Source: Monoplex corrugatus
Taxonomy: Eukaryota; Mollusca; Gastropoda; Littorinimorpha; Ranellidae
Assembly (NCBI GenBank): GCA_030674185.1
Contig: JAPXFY010000026.1
Location: 39,794,131 to 39,858,130 of the forward strand
Length of the DNA stretch: 64,000 bases
Direction: 5' to 3'
Under the pieces are notes generated by a model. That model was given only the letters and a program-made list of their open reading frames with translations, was not told where the DNA came from and did not search any database. Positions 1-9,575 of this stretch are shown here, piece by piece. The first letter of the stretch is position 1; each line of letters opens with the position of its first letter. The position numbers and the translations under genes were made by a program.

Positions 1-1248
1 CACCATGATATGTCTTCCGTAGACATATCTCTCGAACCTTTCCAGACCGAAGAGTATTGCCAACATCTCCTTCTCTATCTGAGCGTAACTTTTTTCTGTC
101 TCGGTCTGTGCTCAGTGATGCCTACTGAATTGGTTGACCATCCTGCATGAGACAAGCTCCAAGTCCAAACTGTGAAGCATCACACAGAAGAGTGGTCGTA
201 CACTTTCCGGAAGAGTCAAAGTAGCGAAGTACAGGCGGCTCAGAGAGTATCTTCTTCACTTTCTTCAAGGCTTCTCCGTGGACATCTTCATCCCATCTGA
301 AGTGGTACTGCTGCCTCAGACAGGTTTGGTGCAAACTTCTGAAGATAACTGACCACCGAGTAGTCTTCACTACTGCTTCGTCTTCTGGCACTGGGAGTTG
401 TTGGACAGCGTCCAGTTTCTTTGGGTCGGCTTTCAAGCCTTCTCTTGAAAAGTTTTGCCCCAAGTAGGATATCTCTGTTTGCTTCATCTGCACCTCCTTG
501 TTGAGTTTGATTCCAGTCTCTCGGCATCGTTGTAGCAAACAGTTCAGGTTGGTATCATGATCTTTTGCTCCTGCTTCATCGGTTGGTCCTTTTCCAAAAA
601 CAAAGATGTCATCATGAACTGCCACCACACCTGGCAGTCGGAGTCCTGCCAGAGCTGTGTCAATCCTCCTCTGGAATTCTTCTGGGGCTGGTGAAATTTC
701 AAAGGGCATTCGTTTCCATCAATATTTGCCAAAAGGCGTCTCAAATGTTGTCAGGTAGCTGCTTCTTTTGTCCAGTTTTACATGACAAAATCTGTTTCTG
801 GCATCCAAATGTGTGAAGTATTTTGCATCTTGGAGGAGATGCCAGGCAGTATGTCATCAATGGTTGGAATGGGGTACTCATTTCTCCTGAGGGCTTTGTT
901 CAGTGGCTTAGGGTCGATGCACAGTCTGACTTTCCCATTGCTCTTTGTTGCCACGACCAAGCTGCTGATCCACTCGGTTGGCGTGTCTACTTTGGTGACC
1001 ATATCCAGTTTCTCCAACCTCTTCAGCTTGTCCTTTACTTGCTCTTGCCCTGCTATCGGCCACTTTCTGCATGGCATCTTCACTGGAGTAATGCTGGGGT
1101 CAGTTTCCAGGTGTAATTTTCCTTCCAGCTTTCCTTCCCCTTCAAAGACATCATTGTATCTTGTGAGCATGTCTGTTACATTTCTTTCCTCTTTCTGATC
1201 TGCTGCTATTGTTGCGATGTTCTCTTCATTGATTGTCATCAATTGCAT
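1..1248 (-). pseudogene. Reverse transcriptase and start of RNase H of gypsy element (frameshifted)
   Basis: Minus-strand frame 1248-778 holds the RT N-terminus (TEWISSLVVATKSNGKVRLCIDPKPLN, shown in parts: SSLVVATKSNGK then VRLCIDPKPLNKAL). A shift near 780 moves to frame 709-122, which has the palm motif VVAVHDDIFVFG and the RNase H opening TLLCDASQFGLGACL. Past a stop near 122, the remaining bases to position 1 continue RNase H in another frame (SYAQIEKEMLAILFGLERF). Integrase is not in the window. At least two disruptions are needed to explain the reading, so the copy is coding-dead unless they are sequence errors. Confidence 0.85.
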
Positions 1249-1262
1249 GTGTTGTACAGCTT

Positions 1263-1598
1263 TCAGTCCCAGTACTGGCTTACAGTCTGTTTTGGTGATC
1301 GCGAAGTTGACTTTGTACTTCCTTCTGTCTTGGGGTTTTCCACTTGCAGCGCTGTCTCCCCCACAGGCTTCATTTCTGTTCTTTTGAACATCACCAGCTT
1401 TTTCTTTGTCTCTTGCAGGTCAGAGCCTCTTTCGTCTCCAGTGACTTCTCTGTACAGGCTCTCAGACATCATGTTTGTTGTTGCGCCAGTGTCAAGAAGA
1501 AATCTTACCAGCATCTTGTTTATCAACAGTTTTGCGCGTATGTTTCTCTCCATTTTGCTGGTTCTGTCTTCAATCTTGAACGTTGAGGCTTTCATCAT
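1263..1598 (-). pseudogene. Retroviral-type aspartic protease region of gypsy element
   Basis: The 111-codon minus-strand frame contains FLLDTGATTNMM, the DTGA active-site signature of LTR-retrotransposon aspartic proteases, preceded by a hydrophobic strand (KMLVRFLL). It lies between the zinc-knuckle area and the RT in the expected order. The frame closes before RT, so the normal Pol polyprotein is broken here. Confidence 0.75.
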
Positions 1599-1659
1599 CT
1601 CTTTCTATGTCAGTCTCTTCTTCTTCGATGTGTCAAATTCTCATTTTCTTCTGATTTTG

Positions 1660-2438
1660 CCTGGGCATTCTGCAGCATGAAGCAAAGTGATCATCTCTTC
1701 CAAAACCTTTGCATTTTCTTCCAAATGCTGGACATTTCTCTTTTGCTCTTGAGTGCTTTCCACCACAATGTCCACATTTCTCTCTGTACTCTGGTTTGTT
1801 TCCTCTGCTGTACTGTTTTGCTGGTTTCTTTTCTTGAAAAGCTGACTTACAGAGTGTCCTGTGTCTTTCTCATCATTTGAAACATTTGATGTTGACTTGA
1901 TTCATGTGCTCTGCACATATCAGTACATACGGCCAATGTCAGCTGTCGCACTTCAAGTAATTTTGATCGCAGAGTCTTGTCACGTACACCCAGTACGATT
2001 TGGTCTCTCAGCAGAGTATCTTCCAATGCACCACAGTTGCAGTCTCCACAGGTCTGCTACAAACTGTTGGATGGATTCTCCTGCTCCCTGGTGTCGGCAG
2101 TTGAACCTGAATGCTTCGTAAGTTTGGTTGGTTGAACCCACACAGTATTATTCAAATTTCTGGAGAACAGTGTTAATATCATTTCTTTCGGCTTCATTAG
2201 CAAATGCCAATCCTTCATAGATGTCCATAGCATCCAGCCCGATGCAAGAAAGAAAAACAGCTGTTCTGTACGTTGAGTCTTCTTCTTTCTGTTTTGTTAC
2301 AATTTCATAGCTGTCCCACAGCCTCTTGAATTTCTTCCAGCTGCTCTGTAAGTTTCCTCCATTCACATCAAGTTTAGGAGGTAAGGGAATCTTGGCGTGC
2401 CGTCGACTGGCTCTTCTTTCTTCATGTTCATCTCCCAT
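1660..2438 (-). pseudogene. gag-like region of gypsy element (frameshifted)
   Basis: An open frame starts with ATG at 2438 and runs about 97 codons with a gag-like N-terminus (SSWKKFKRLWDSYEI, then TAVFLSCIGLDAMDIY). Reading then has to change frame. Near 1680-1790 the minus strand encodes a CxxC-type zinc-knuckle area (GHCGGKHSRAKEKCPAFGRKC followed by DHFASCC), which is where nucleocapsid knuckles are expected, upstream of protease. Frame breaks show that no full Gag is made from this copy. Confidence 0.7.
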
Positions 2439-2482
2439 GGTTGAACTTCAATCTTTCTTCTCCTTTTTCCAAGTTTGTTTCA

Positions 2483-2496
2483 CGATTCTGACACCA
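2483..2496 (-). promoter_or_regulatory. Putative tRNA primer binding site
   Basis: Minus-strand TGGTGTCAGAATCG lies between the putative LTR and the gag start at 2438. A TGG start and the TGGTGTCAGAA core are typical of the sites used by many metazoan gypsy elements. Confidence 0.55.
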
Positions 2497-2510
2497 TCTT
2501 TCGTTCTAGC

Positions 2511-2746
2511 TGTTGACAACTCGTAAGACGGAGCAATGCTTCTACGTCTTTACTGGAACATACTGTTTGATTTTCAACTGATACTTATAAGTTATATACA
2601 TGTTACAATGAACAGCAGTCAGGTCACATTTACATGATTATTTCACATTTACACTATCAGTTCACATTTACACGAGTATCATGCCATGCTGCTATCTACA
2701 CGAATATCATCCCATGCTGCTATTAGCAGGCTAATTACAGTTAACA
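2511..2746 (-). repeat. Putative 5' LTR of the gypsy element
   Basis: On the minus strand this 236-bp segment starts TGTTAACTG and ends GTTGTCAACA, giving the TG...CA ends expected of an LTR, with a TATA-like stretch (TATATAAC) in its interior. A likely primer binding site follows 14 bases downstream. The partner LTR is outside the window, so the boundaries cannot be confirmed by comparison; the gap before the primer site is longer than usual. Confidence 0.45.
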
Positions 2747-2762
2747 TACGTTACAGAAACAA

Positions 2763-2872
2763 AGAGTGATAGAAAAGAGGAAATTTCTAGCACAGAATTT
2801 CCAGCACAGAATTTCCAGAAGGTGGGAATACTATTTACATTGAAAGAGCCCCCAGCATTCCCACAGGAGTGA
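2763..2872 (-). repeat. Fragment of interspersed repeat family C
   Basis: The segment contains the reverse complement of the start of family C: TTTCTAGCACAGAATTTCC and AAGGTGGGAATACTATTTAC, shared with copies at 27.5-28.0, 34.6-35.1, 43.6-44.2 and 59.8-60.3 kb. A 16-base piece (TTTCCAGCACAGAA) is duplicated within it. It abuts the gypsy LTR. Confidence 0.75.
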
Positions 2873-4204
2873 CAAAACATAAATTACAAACACCACTATC
2901 AGAGCAAACTGCAACAAACACATATCAGATTATACCCTTATTTCAAAACATGCTTGAAATTCCACTCCAACCCACAATCCAAAACATACTCAAAATTCTA
3001 CTCTAACCCACTACATTTCCATTACAGTGCCCCAGTTACAAGTCAGTCTTTGTACCCTGCTCGTCACATCATCATTGGCATCATTATCATCATCATTATG
3101 ATCATACCATGTATGTTTTGATTTTCACTTTTGTTGTTCATGTGATCTGTTCAGAAATACAAAGAAAAGCAAGGGAAAAGACAAGACTATACAACCTTCA
3201 ACTGTATCAATTCATCAAGGTGTTGCCGAAAAGGTAATTATTCTGCATTGTAAAACTTGTAGATTATAGAGTTGTTCTCTTCTGTATTGCAGCACCAGAG
3301 CAAATTTGCTGAAATACGAGGCCTTACATCATTAGTGGCCAACAGAAACCATAACTCTAAAAATCTCGGCCTAATGCAGTGATAGAGCCAAGATATGCAC
3401 ACTTACAGTCTTTACAAAGAAACTACATGTCAGATTGATGCAGTGATGAAGACTGGATACTCGTACTGACACTCACAGTCTTCACAGGTTTGTTGCTTGA
3501 ATAGCTCACGGTGCACAAATCCGAGATACTTAAGTTAGCTGTGCCCTGCTGGCTATTAATAGCACTCATCTTTCCCCTTCCCTTCCACTCCCCACACCCT
3601 TTTCATCCGTCCCGCTGCTTGAGCGCAAAGACGCGCTACAAAGATAAGACTTTGGTCGACCCTGCCTGGCTAAAAATAGCACTCGCAGGCAATGCTGGCT
3701 CGCAACTAAAGGGTGTCAGAATGGCTGGGAAAATGCAGCCATGAGCTTTCTGTTGCCTTAGCACTTTGTCAGACCAAATGGTCGGCAGTGTGAATGCCAG
3801 TGTTCTTATTGTGGCCACATTGAGGAAAGGTCTTTTGAAGAGGTCTGGTCAGAATAGATGTAGAGTTCTTGCATTCTGATCTGTTTGCATTGGTCAGTAG
3901 TCAATGGTTGATTAATACATGCACTGGTTTTAAGTCAGTATGGAGGCAGACTTACATTGTGTGGCTTCCAGTTTACCCATTTCGTACAGCTCCAGATGAC
4001 TGAGTTTCATGTGTGTGTAAATGTGTGCACACATGTGCGTATGCATGTGTGTGTATTTGCAAAGCATATCTCTCATTAGCCTTAAAATCATCCCCACCAG
4101 CTCTCTTGTGTTTTGTCTTTTTTAGTATTTTGTTTTTTTTCCTTCTTTTCTTTCTTTCTTTCTTTTCTGTTAAGATCATGCTTTTTATTTTTGACTGTTG
4201 AAAA
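2873..4204. other. No gene recognised; unique-looking intergenic sequence
   Basis: AT-rich sequence without a convincing exon. A short CAT/ATC-rich patch lies at 3065-3110 and a pyrimidine run at 4110-4170. No long open frame shows protein-family motifs. Confidence 0.5.
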
Positions 4205-4365
4205 ATGACCATTTCTTCACATTGATTTAGGGACTATGAAATAATACATAATCTTTGCAAGGTTTTAAGCTGATGATTTCACTAGTTTCAGGTTGTCAAA
4301 TAATATATGATCTTTGCAGGCTGTAAACCATAATGACTTTATGAGTTGTGAAATAAGACATAATC
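4205..4365. repeat. ~55-60 bp minisatellite, left part
   Basis: Repeating words such as GTGAAATAAxACATxATCTTTG and GGCTxTAAACCA recur about every 55-60 bases. The same words resume on the far side of the LINE at 7729, so the LINE interrupts one array. Confidence 0.65.
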
Positions 4366-4366
4366 T

Positions 4367-5197
4367 TTGTGGGCTGATGGTGATATAAATGTCCATTTTG
4401 ATAATCTCTCTGATCGTTGTACTGTTGCTTTAAATGCCGTTTTTGAAAATTTTAGTCTGCAACAAATGATCAATGTACCTACTCAACGCAAAGGCCATAC
4501 TTTAGATTGGCTAATCACAAACTGTGTTTCTGATGTAGTTGATTTATCTGTTCGTGACATGCTGTTATCTGATCATTTTGTCATCTCCTTTGAACTGTCT
4601 CTTAGAAAACCAGGCAAAGCAACAAAGAAAATCGCTTCACGCAATCTTAAGGCTATTGAGAAGAATGCTTTCAAGACTGATGTTCATAGAGCACTTGAGT
4701 CAGCCTGTCAGTCCAATTCATCTGATCCTATATGTACTTACAACACATGCTTGCGTCAGCTGCTTGACCAACACGCCCCTCTTGTTATGCGTACTGTGTC
4801 AGACCGTATATCCGCCCCTTGGATGACACTTGAAGTCATTCATGCTAAAGTGCTACGATGTACCGCTGAGCGTGCGTGGCGTGAGTCCGGTCTGACTGTT
4901 CATAGAGAAATATATGCAGAGCAGCGTAACATAGTTACAAAAATGATACGTGAAGCAAAGAAAAAGTACATATGTGGTAAGATAGCAGGCGCTGATAGTT
5001 CCAGAGAACTCTTCCGCCTCAGTGATCAGTTGTTGGGAAAAGCTGGAGATACTGTGCTTCCTTCTAACATCCCCCAGAGTCTCTTCCTGATAAATTCAAT
5101 GAATTTTTTGTTGGAAAGATTGAACGGATCAGAAGCAGCTTTGACCCTGATACACCATGCCCCACTGATGCTGTTGTGTTCTCTGGTACACAGCTAG
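4367..5197 (+). pseudogene. LINE endonuclease C-terminus and linker (truncated, frameshifted)
   Basis: The frame opens with GDINVHFDN and continues to THxxGHTLDWLIT-like (QRKGHTLDWLITNC) and LLSDHFVISFEL, the last motifs of the apurinic-type endonuclease of CR1/L2 LINEs (GDFN, LDL, SDH). The N-terminal catalytic residues are missing because of the 5' truncation. Near 5070, in a run of five C, the frame that leads into RT is left; the downstream natural frame resumes as PDKFNEFFVGKI. The terminal residues up to 5197 are therefore out-of-frame translation. Confidence 0.8.
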
Positions 5198-6771
5198 AAA
5201 ATTTTGAGCTTATGTCTGAGGGTTGTGTGAGAGAGATACTGAAGAAAATGCCAAAGAAGTCATGTGACCTTGACCCTATCCCTGCCTCTATCCTATTTGA
5301 TTGTCTAGATGAAATTACTCCAATTGTCACGTATATTATGAATAAGTCCTTGTCATCTGGTGTTGTGCCTCAGTGCTTTAAGCACGCTCTTGTCAAGCCC
5401 CTTCTGAAGAAGGCAAATCTCGACCCAGACTGCTTGAAGAATTATCGTCCAGTTTCCAATCTACCATTCCTATCAAAGGTGTTGGAACGTATTGTACTAG
5501 AACAGATTCTGCAGCATCTGGAATCTCACAACCTGCTAGAGCCATTCCAGTCAGCCTACCGTAAGTGCCATAGCACAGAAACCGCTCTATTGCGTGTGGT
5601 CAATGACCTCCTTCAGGCTTCAGACAATGGGAGTGTGTCTATCTTGTCACTGCTTGACTTGTCAGCAGCATTTGACACCATAGACCATAGCATCATCATA
5701 ACGCGGTTGCGTACCACTTTTGGCTGTTCTGGAACGGTTCTGGACTGGTTTACCTCCTATTTGACTGGCCGTACCCAGTCGGTTGTCATTGGCCACAAAT
5801 CAAATCCATCTGTGCTGAAATGTGGTGTCCCACAAGGTTCTGTCTTGGGACCTGTCCTGTTCACTATGTATACACAACCTCTCAGCGCTATCATTCATCA
5901 GTCAGGTCACTCATACCACTTCTTTGCGGATGACTCACAGCTGCATAGCTCCTCTGCCCCATCAGATTTTGACGCTCTTGCGTGCAGTCTGAGAGATTGT
6001 ATAGAGGATGTCTCCAAGTGGATGAGTGAAAACAAGCTGAAGATGAATGATGATAAAACTGAGCTTATTGTTACTGGTACTAAGTCAAAGGTCAATCAGG
6101 TTACTCATGCCCCCATGTCTATCTCTGGTTGTGATGTATCTTTCTCACAAACTGTTAGAAACCTTGGCTTCTATCTGGATGAAACACTGTCTATGGAAGC
6201 CCATGTCAAACAGTTGTGCCGTACTCTGTACTATCAGCTACGCAGAATTGGTAAGATTCGCTCCTTCCTTTCCACTGATGCTACCAACAAGCTTGCTGTC
6301 TCTTTCATACTATCTAGACTGGACTATTGTAACTCTCTATTCGCAGGTCTCCATGACAATCAACTATCTAAACTTCAGCGCATACAGAACTACGCGGCTC
6401 GCCTTGTTCTCCGCAAGCCCAGGCGTGAGAGTGCAAAATCTCTGCTTAGAACACTTCATTGGCTCCCGGTAAAGGCTAGGATTCAATATAAAGTTGCCTG
6501 TCTCTGCTTTCAGTGTATCTATCACGAGAACATGCCATCCTATCTTGCCAACCTCCTGCAGGGTTACAAACCTTCTCGAACGCTCCGCTCTTCTGACACC
6601 TCACTGTTGACTGTTCCTCGCTTCTCTCTAGACACCTTTGGTAAAAAATCTTTCTCTGTCTTTGGCCCAAATGTATGGAACTCTCTACCACTGTCTCTCA
6701 GAAAAACTAAGTGTTTCTCAACCTTCAAACGGCACCTGAAAACCCACCTCTTTCAAACTCATCTAACCTGA
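5176..6771 (+). CDS. LINE reverse transcriptase domain protein (L2-like)
   Basis: An uninterrupted 531-codon frame holds the reverse transcriptase motifs in order: NYRPVSNLPFLSK near residue 89, motif A LLDLSAAFDTIDH at 159-171, motif B CGVPQGSVLGP at 216-226, and the catalytic FADD at 250-253. The protein primes reverse transcription of its own RNA at a nicked target in the nucleus. The first ATG used here is internal: the true polyprotein would start upstream in the endonuclease, from which it is separated by a frameshift near 5070. The C-terminus (NSLPLSLRKTKCFSTFKRHL) matches the L2-type end. All RT residues are intact, so the copy is fairly young despite truncation. Confidence 0.88.
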   Translation: MFSGTQLENFELMSEGCVREILKKMPKKSCDLDPIPASILFDCLDEITPIVTYIMNKSLSSGVVPQCFKHALVKPLLKKANLDPDCLKNYRPVSNLPFLSKVLERIVLEQILQHLESHNLLEPFQSAYRKCHSTETALLRVVNDLLQASDNGSVSILSLLDLSAAFDTIDHSIIITRLRTTFGCSGTVLDWFTSYLTGRTQSVVIGHKSNPSVLKCGVPQGSVLGPVLFTMYTQPLSAIIHQSGHSYHFFADDSQLHSSSAPSDFDALACSLRDCIEDVSKWMSENKLKMNDDKTELIVTGTKSKVNQVTHAPMSISGCDVSFSQTVRNLGFYLDETLSMEAHVKQLCRTLYYQLRRIGKIRSFLSTDATNKLAVSFILSRLDYCNSLFAGLHDNQLSKLQRIQNYAARLVLRKPRRESAKSLLRTLHWLPVKARIQYKVACLCFQCIYHENMPSYLANLLQGYKPSRTLRSSDTSLLTVPRFSLDTFGKKSFSVFGPNVWNSLPLSLRKTKCFSTFKRHLKTHLFQTHLT

Positions 6772-6852
6772 AGAGCCTTAGTTTGCAAGTCTGTCATCAG
6801 ACTAATCTCTCCTGCCTGTATAACAGTATTTTGTATAAGGGCCTATAGAGCA

Positions 6853-6998
<146 letters not shown>

Positions 6999-7279
6999 AT
7001 CACTGTATGTGTACAGCTGAGGAAGGGATAGGGGAGAAATTGAGTGGGAAAGAGACTGAAATACTTTAAGAAACTTTTTCAAATCTTTGTTTGTATGTAA
7101 ATTGTGATGTATGATATGCGAATAGTTCATAATTTGTGAGGAATTTTGATTGTCAAGGTATTAATGCTGTAATACTGAAGTTGTAATGTTTTTCCTGTAT
7201 ATGGATTAGAATTTTTCTGTTTTTATCTTCATTCAAAATATTGATTTTATAATTTTATGTACAACTATTGCATGCATAA

Positions 7280-7336
7280 ACACACACACACGCATGCAAA
7301 CATAGCACACGCCACACACACACACACACACACACA

Positions 7337-7383
<47 letters not shown>

Positions 7384-7460
7384 TCTTACAAACACACGCG
7401 CACAGCAACGCACACGCACGCACACACACACGTACGCAAGCACACACACGCAGCAATATA
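7280..7460. repeat. (CA)n/(CT)n compound microsatellite in LINE 3' UTR
   Basis: CA repeats flank a short CT block (about 7338-7352); interrupted CACG units follow to about 7450. Both strands are open in several frames only because of the low complexity. Confidence 0.95.
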
Positions 7461-7728
7461 TAAACACAGTATGCCTCTTTATTCATATGAAAAATCTGTT
7501 AATCTTTCTTCATTACATAAGTCAGTGTTTAAATTTTAATATTCTGTGGTTTCTTATGTGTCTTCTTACTTGTATAGCTTTAATGTTTGTTGTTATCTTA
7601 TTGTGTATGTAATTGTGAACATTTTTTATCACCTTTTGCCTTTCTTGCGAAATGTAAAGCGCTGGTGAGCATGTTTTTATATGGAATATGCGCTATACAA
7701 ATAAACATTATTATTATTATTATTATTA

Positions 7729-8105
7729 GTTTAAACCAGTATGTATATTCTCAGTTTTGAAGTATTTGATCTTCACAAACTCTAAACCAATATGACTTCA
7801 CATGTTGTGAAATAATACATGATTTTTGCAGGCTCTAAACCAGTATGTATTTCCATTATGTGAAATATTTGATCTTTGAAGGTTTTTAAACCCTTATGAC
7901 TTTGTGAGTTGTGAAATAAGACATGATTTTTGAAGCCTTTAAACCATTATGACTTTGTGAGCAGTGAAATAAGACATGGCATGATCTTTGCAGGTTTTAA
8001 ACCAGTATTATACATTCCCATTGTTTGAAGTATTTGATCTTTGCAGACTCTAAAGCAACATGTTTTTTATGGCTATGATATAATAATTTGATCTTTACCG
8101 ATTTT
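7729..8105. repeat. ~55-60 bp minisatellite, right part
   Basis: Words CTTTAAACCAGTATG, TTGTGAAATAAxACATG and GATCTTTGCAGG recur six to seven times, continuing the array at 4205-4365 that the LINE splits. Units vary in length and include deletions. Confidence 0.75.
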
Positions 8106-8219
8106 ATTTTTCATTCTGATTTTCTCAGATCAATGTATACATGTTCTTTTGCCCTTATTGTGCGGTGTGCAACTCCTTCTGGGCGTTTTCATACTTCCAG
8201 GGGCATGTTTTTTAGATGA

Positions 8220-8347
8220 TGTGCATTCATGCATTGATATACATGTGTACTTAGTTTTCTTTTCCAGCCTTTTTCCCCCAATAGATGTTGTATATGTTTT
8301 GACATGGTTATAGCCCTGATATGGCTCTGTGCAGTCAGCTGGGCTTT
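8220..8347 (+). repeat. Family C repeat, 3' tail fragment
   Basis: Ends with GGTTATAGCCCTGATATGGC and CAGTCAGCTGGGCTTTAA, the conserved tail of family C. In other copies the tail goes on as ACAACAATAA; here it is cut at TTAA by the MITE that starts at 8346. Confidence 0.8.
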
Positions 8348-8679
8348 AACCCTTTGGTTCCCGCACCCTGTCTATCAACTGCAAAAACTTAACCCTTTGA
8401 CTCCCTCACCCTGTCCACCAGCTTCCTGCTGGATGCTGGTGGACAGGGTGTGGGAGTCAAAGGGTTAAGTTTTCGCTTTGCAAACATGGTTGTCAATGCT
8501 GGATGCTGGTGGACAGGGTGCAGGAGTCAAAGGGTTAAGTTTTCGCTTTGCTAACATGGTTGTCAATGCTGGATGATGGTGGACAGGGTGCAGGAGTCAA
8601 AGGGTTAAGTTTTTGCTTTGCTAACATGGTTGTCAATGCTGGATGCTGGTGGACAGGGTGCAGGAGTCAAAGCGCTAAA
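8346..8679. mobile_element. TTAA-flanked MITE (family A), expanded copy
   Basis: Starts TTAACCCTTTGGTTCCC and includes CTTAACCCTTTGACTCCC and its inverse GGGAGTCAAAGGGTTAAG. The palindromic core (CCACCAGCTTCCTGC facing GCTGGTGGACAGGGTG) is followed by three direct copies of the right arm with TTGTCAATGCTGGATG linkers. The terminal unit has decayed to AAAGCGCTAAAC. TTAA ends and CCCTTTGACTCC arms fit a piggyBac-type non-autonomous element. Confidence 0.75.
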
Positions 8680-9506
8680 CAGTAAGAATAAGAATATGTT
8701 TCCGGCAGCCAGTGGACATGACTTGCAGGATTTATAATGTGTATATTCTGCATGCATTTACACACAAATGGGGTTTTGGCACTAACAGGTCTGCACACAC
8801 ATGAGACCTGCTCGCACAAAGTGATAGATAAGTCACACTTGGCCAAGCGGTGCGGCAGGCTGACAACAGTGGTGGGGGTCTGTCTGGGTGAAATTGACAT
8901 TTTCACTTGGGCACTTTGCTCGGCCATTTTTCAACACCAGTTTGAGTTGATTTTCCATTTTTTGCACCATAGATGTTTTTAAATCACCTTTTTTTGTGAA
9001 CTTCTGATAGATTTTGAATGGAAAATTGTGTCAGAACAGGCCAGTTTTTCAATACCAGCCAACACTGAATCCCTTACAGAACCCCAACATATTGTATAGC
9101 AATGGAACCAGGAGAGAGTGTCTGATTTTTTGCTGTTGACGCACTATATTTAAAGAGTCCAATCAGAATGCATGTAAGGGCTATCTTTGTAAACAAAACC
9201 TGACGCTTCAACAAACTGTTCTATTTCCAACTTCAAGGTCGTTTTTCTCAAAATGGCTGTTATGCTGTTTGCTGGATGTAAACAAGCACAACTTCCACAT
9301 TTTTTGTTGTACACACTGTGTTCTCATATCATCAGATAGATCTGTTTCTGCTCTTTCCAGTGATATATATACATATACAAATGGATCAAACGGAGACTTT
9401 CACTGAAAGTTTGATGTTTTAGCTACTTGATTATCATTCCCCTTGAATTGCAGTTTTAAACCAGTAGGCCTATATCTTCATATATATTTGATGTTTGTGT
9501 CATCAG
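8680..9506. other. Intronic or upstream sequence, no exon recognised
   Basis: Contains a patch near 8750-8900 (CACTAACAGGTCTGCACACA) resembling a repeat at 29.84-29.96 kb. No open frame shows family motifs. It precedes the first recognised DNTTIP2-like exon. Confidence 0.45.
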
Positions 9507-9575
9507 GCTCTGAAAGATGTCAAAAGCACAGTAGAGCCTTACAAGTCAGAAAGACAAAAGAAGAAAGAAGCAAAG
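9507..9575 (+). CDS. DNTTIP2: DNTTIP2-like exon (charged linker before Fcf2 domain)
   Basis: Twenty-three codons in phase 0 between TCATCAG and GTAAGT: ALKDVKSTVEPYKSER then QKKKEAK. Short and lysine-rich, as is the segment before the Fcf2 domain in vertebrate homologues. It joins in frame with the exon at 15852. Membership is inferred from phase, position and composition rather than from a conserved motif. Confidence 0.6.

Larger units (their letters stand above)
1..2746 (-). mobile_element. Ty3/gypsy LTR retrotransposon, degenerate, cut by window edge
   Basis: Read on the minus strand the order is putative LTR, primer binding site, gag, zinc knuckles, aspartic protease, reverse transcriptase and start of RNase H: the canonical Ty3/gypsy order. 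The integrase and 3' LTR would lie to the left of position 1. No domain pair shares one uninterrupted frame; several frameshifts and stops separate them, so this is an inactive copy (or an error-rich consensus). The RT carries HDD where most families have DD preceded by Y/V, a variant seen in K02A2.6-type gypsy elements. Classification rests on motif order and wording seen in translation, not on a database search. Confidence 0.88.
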
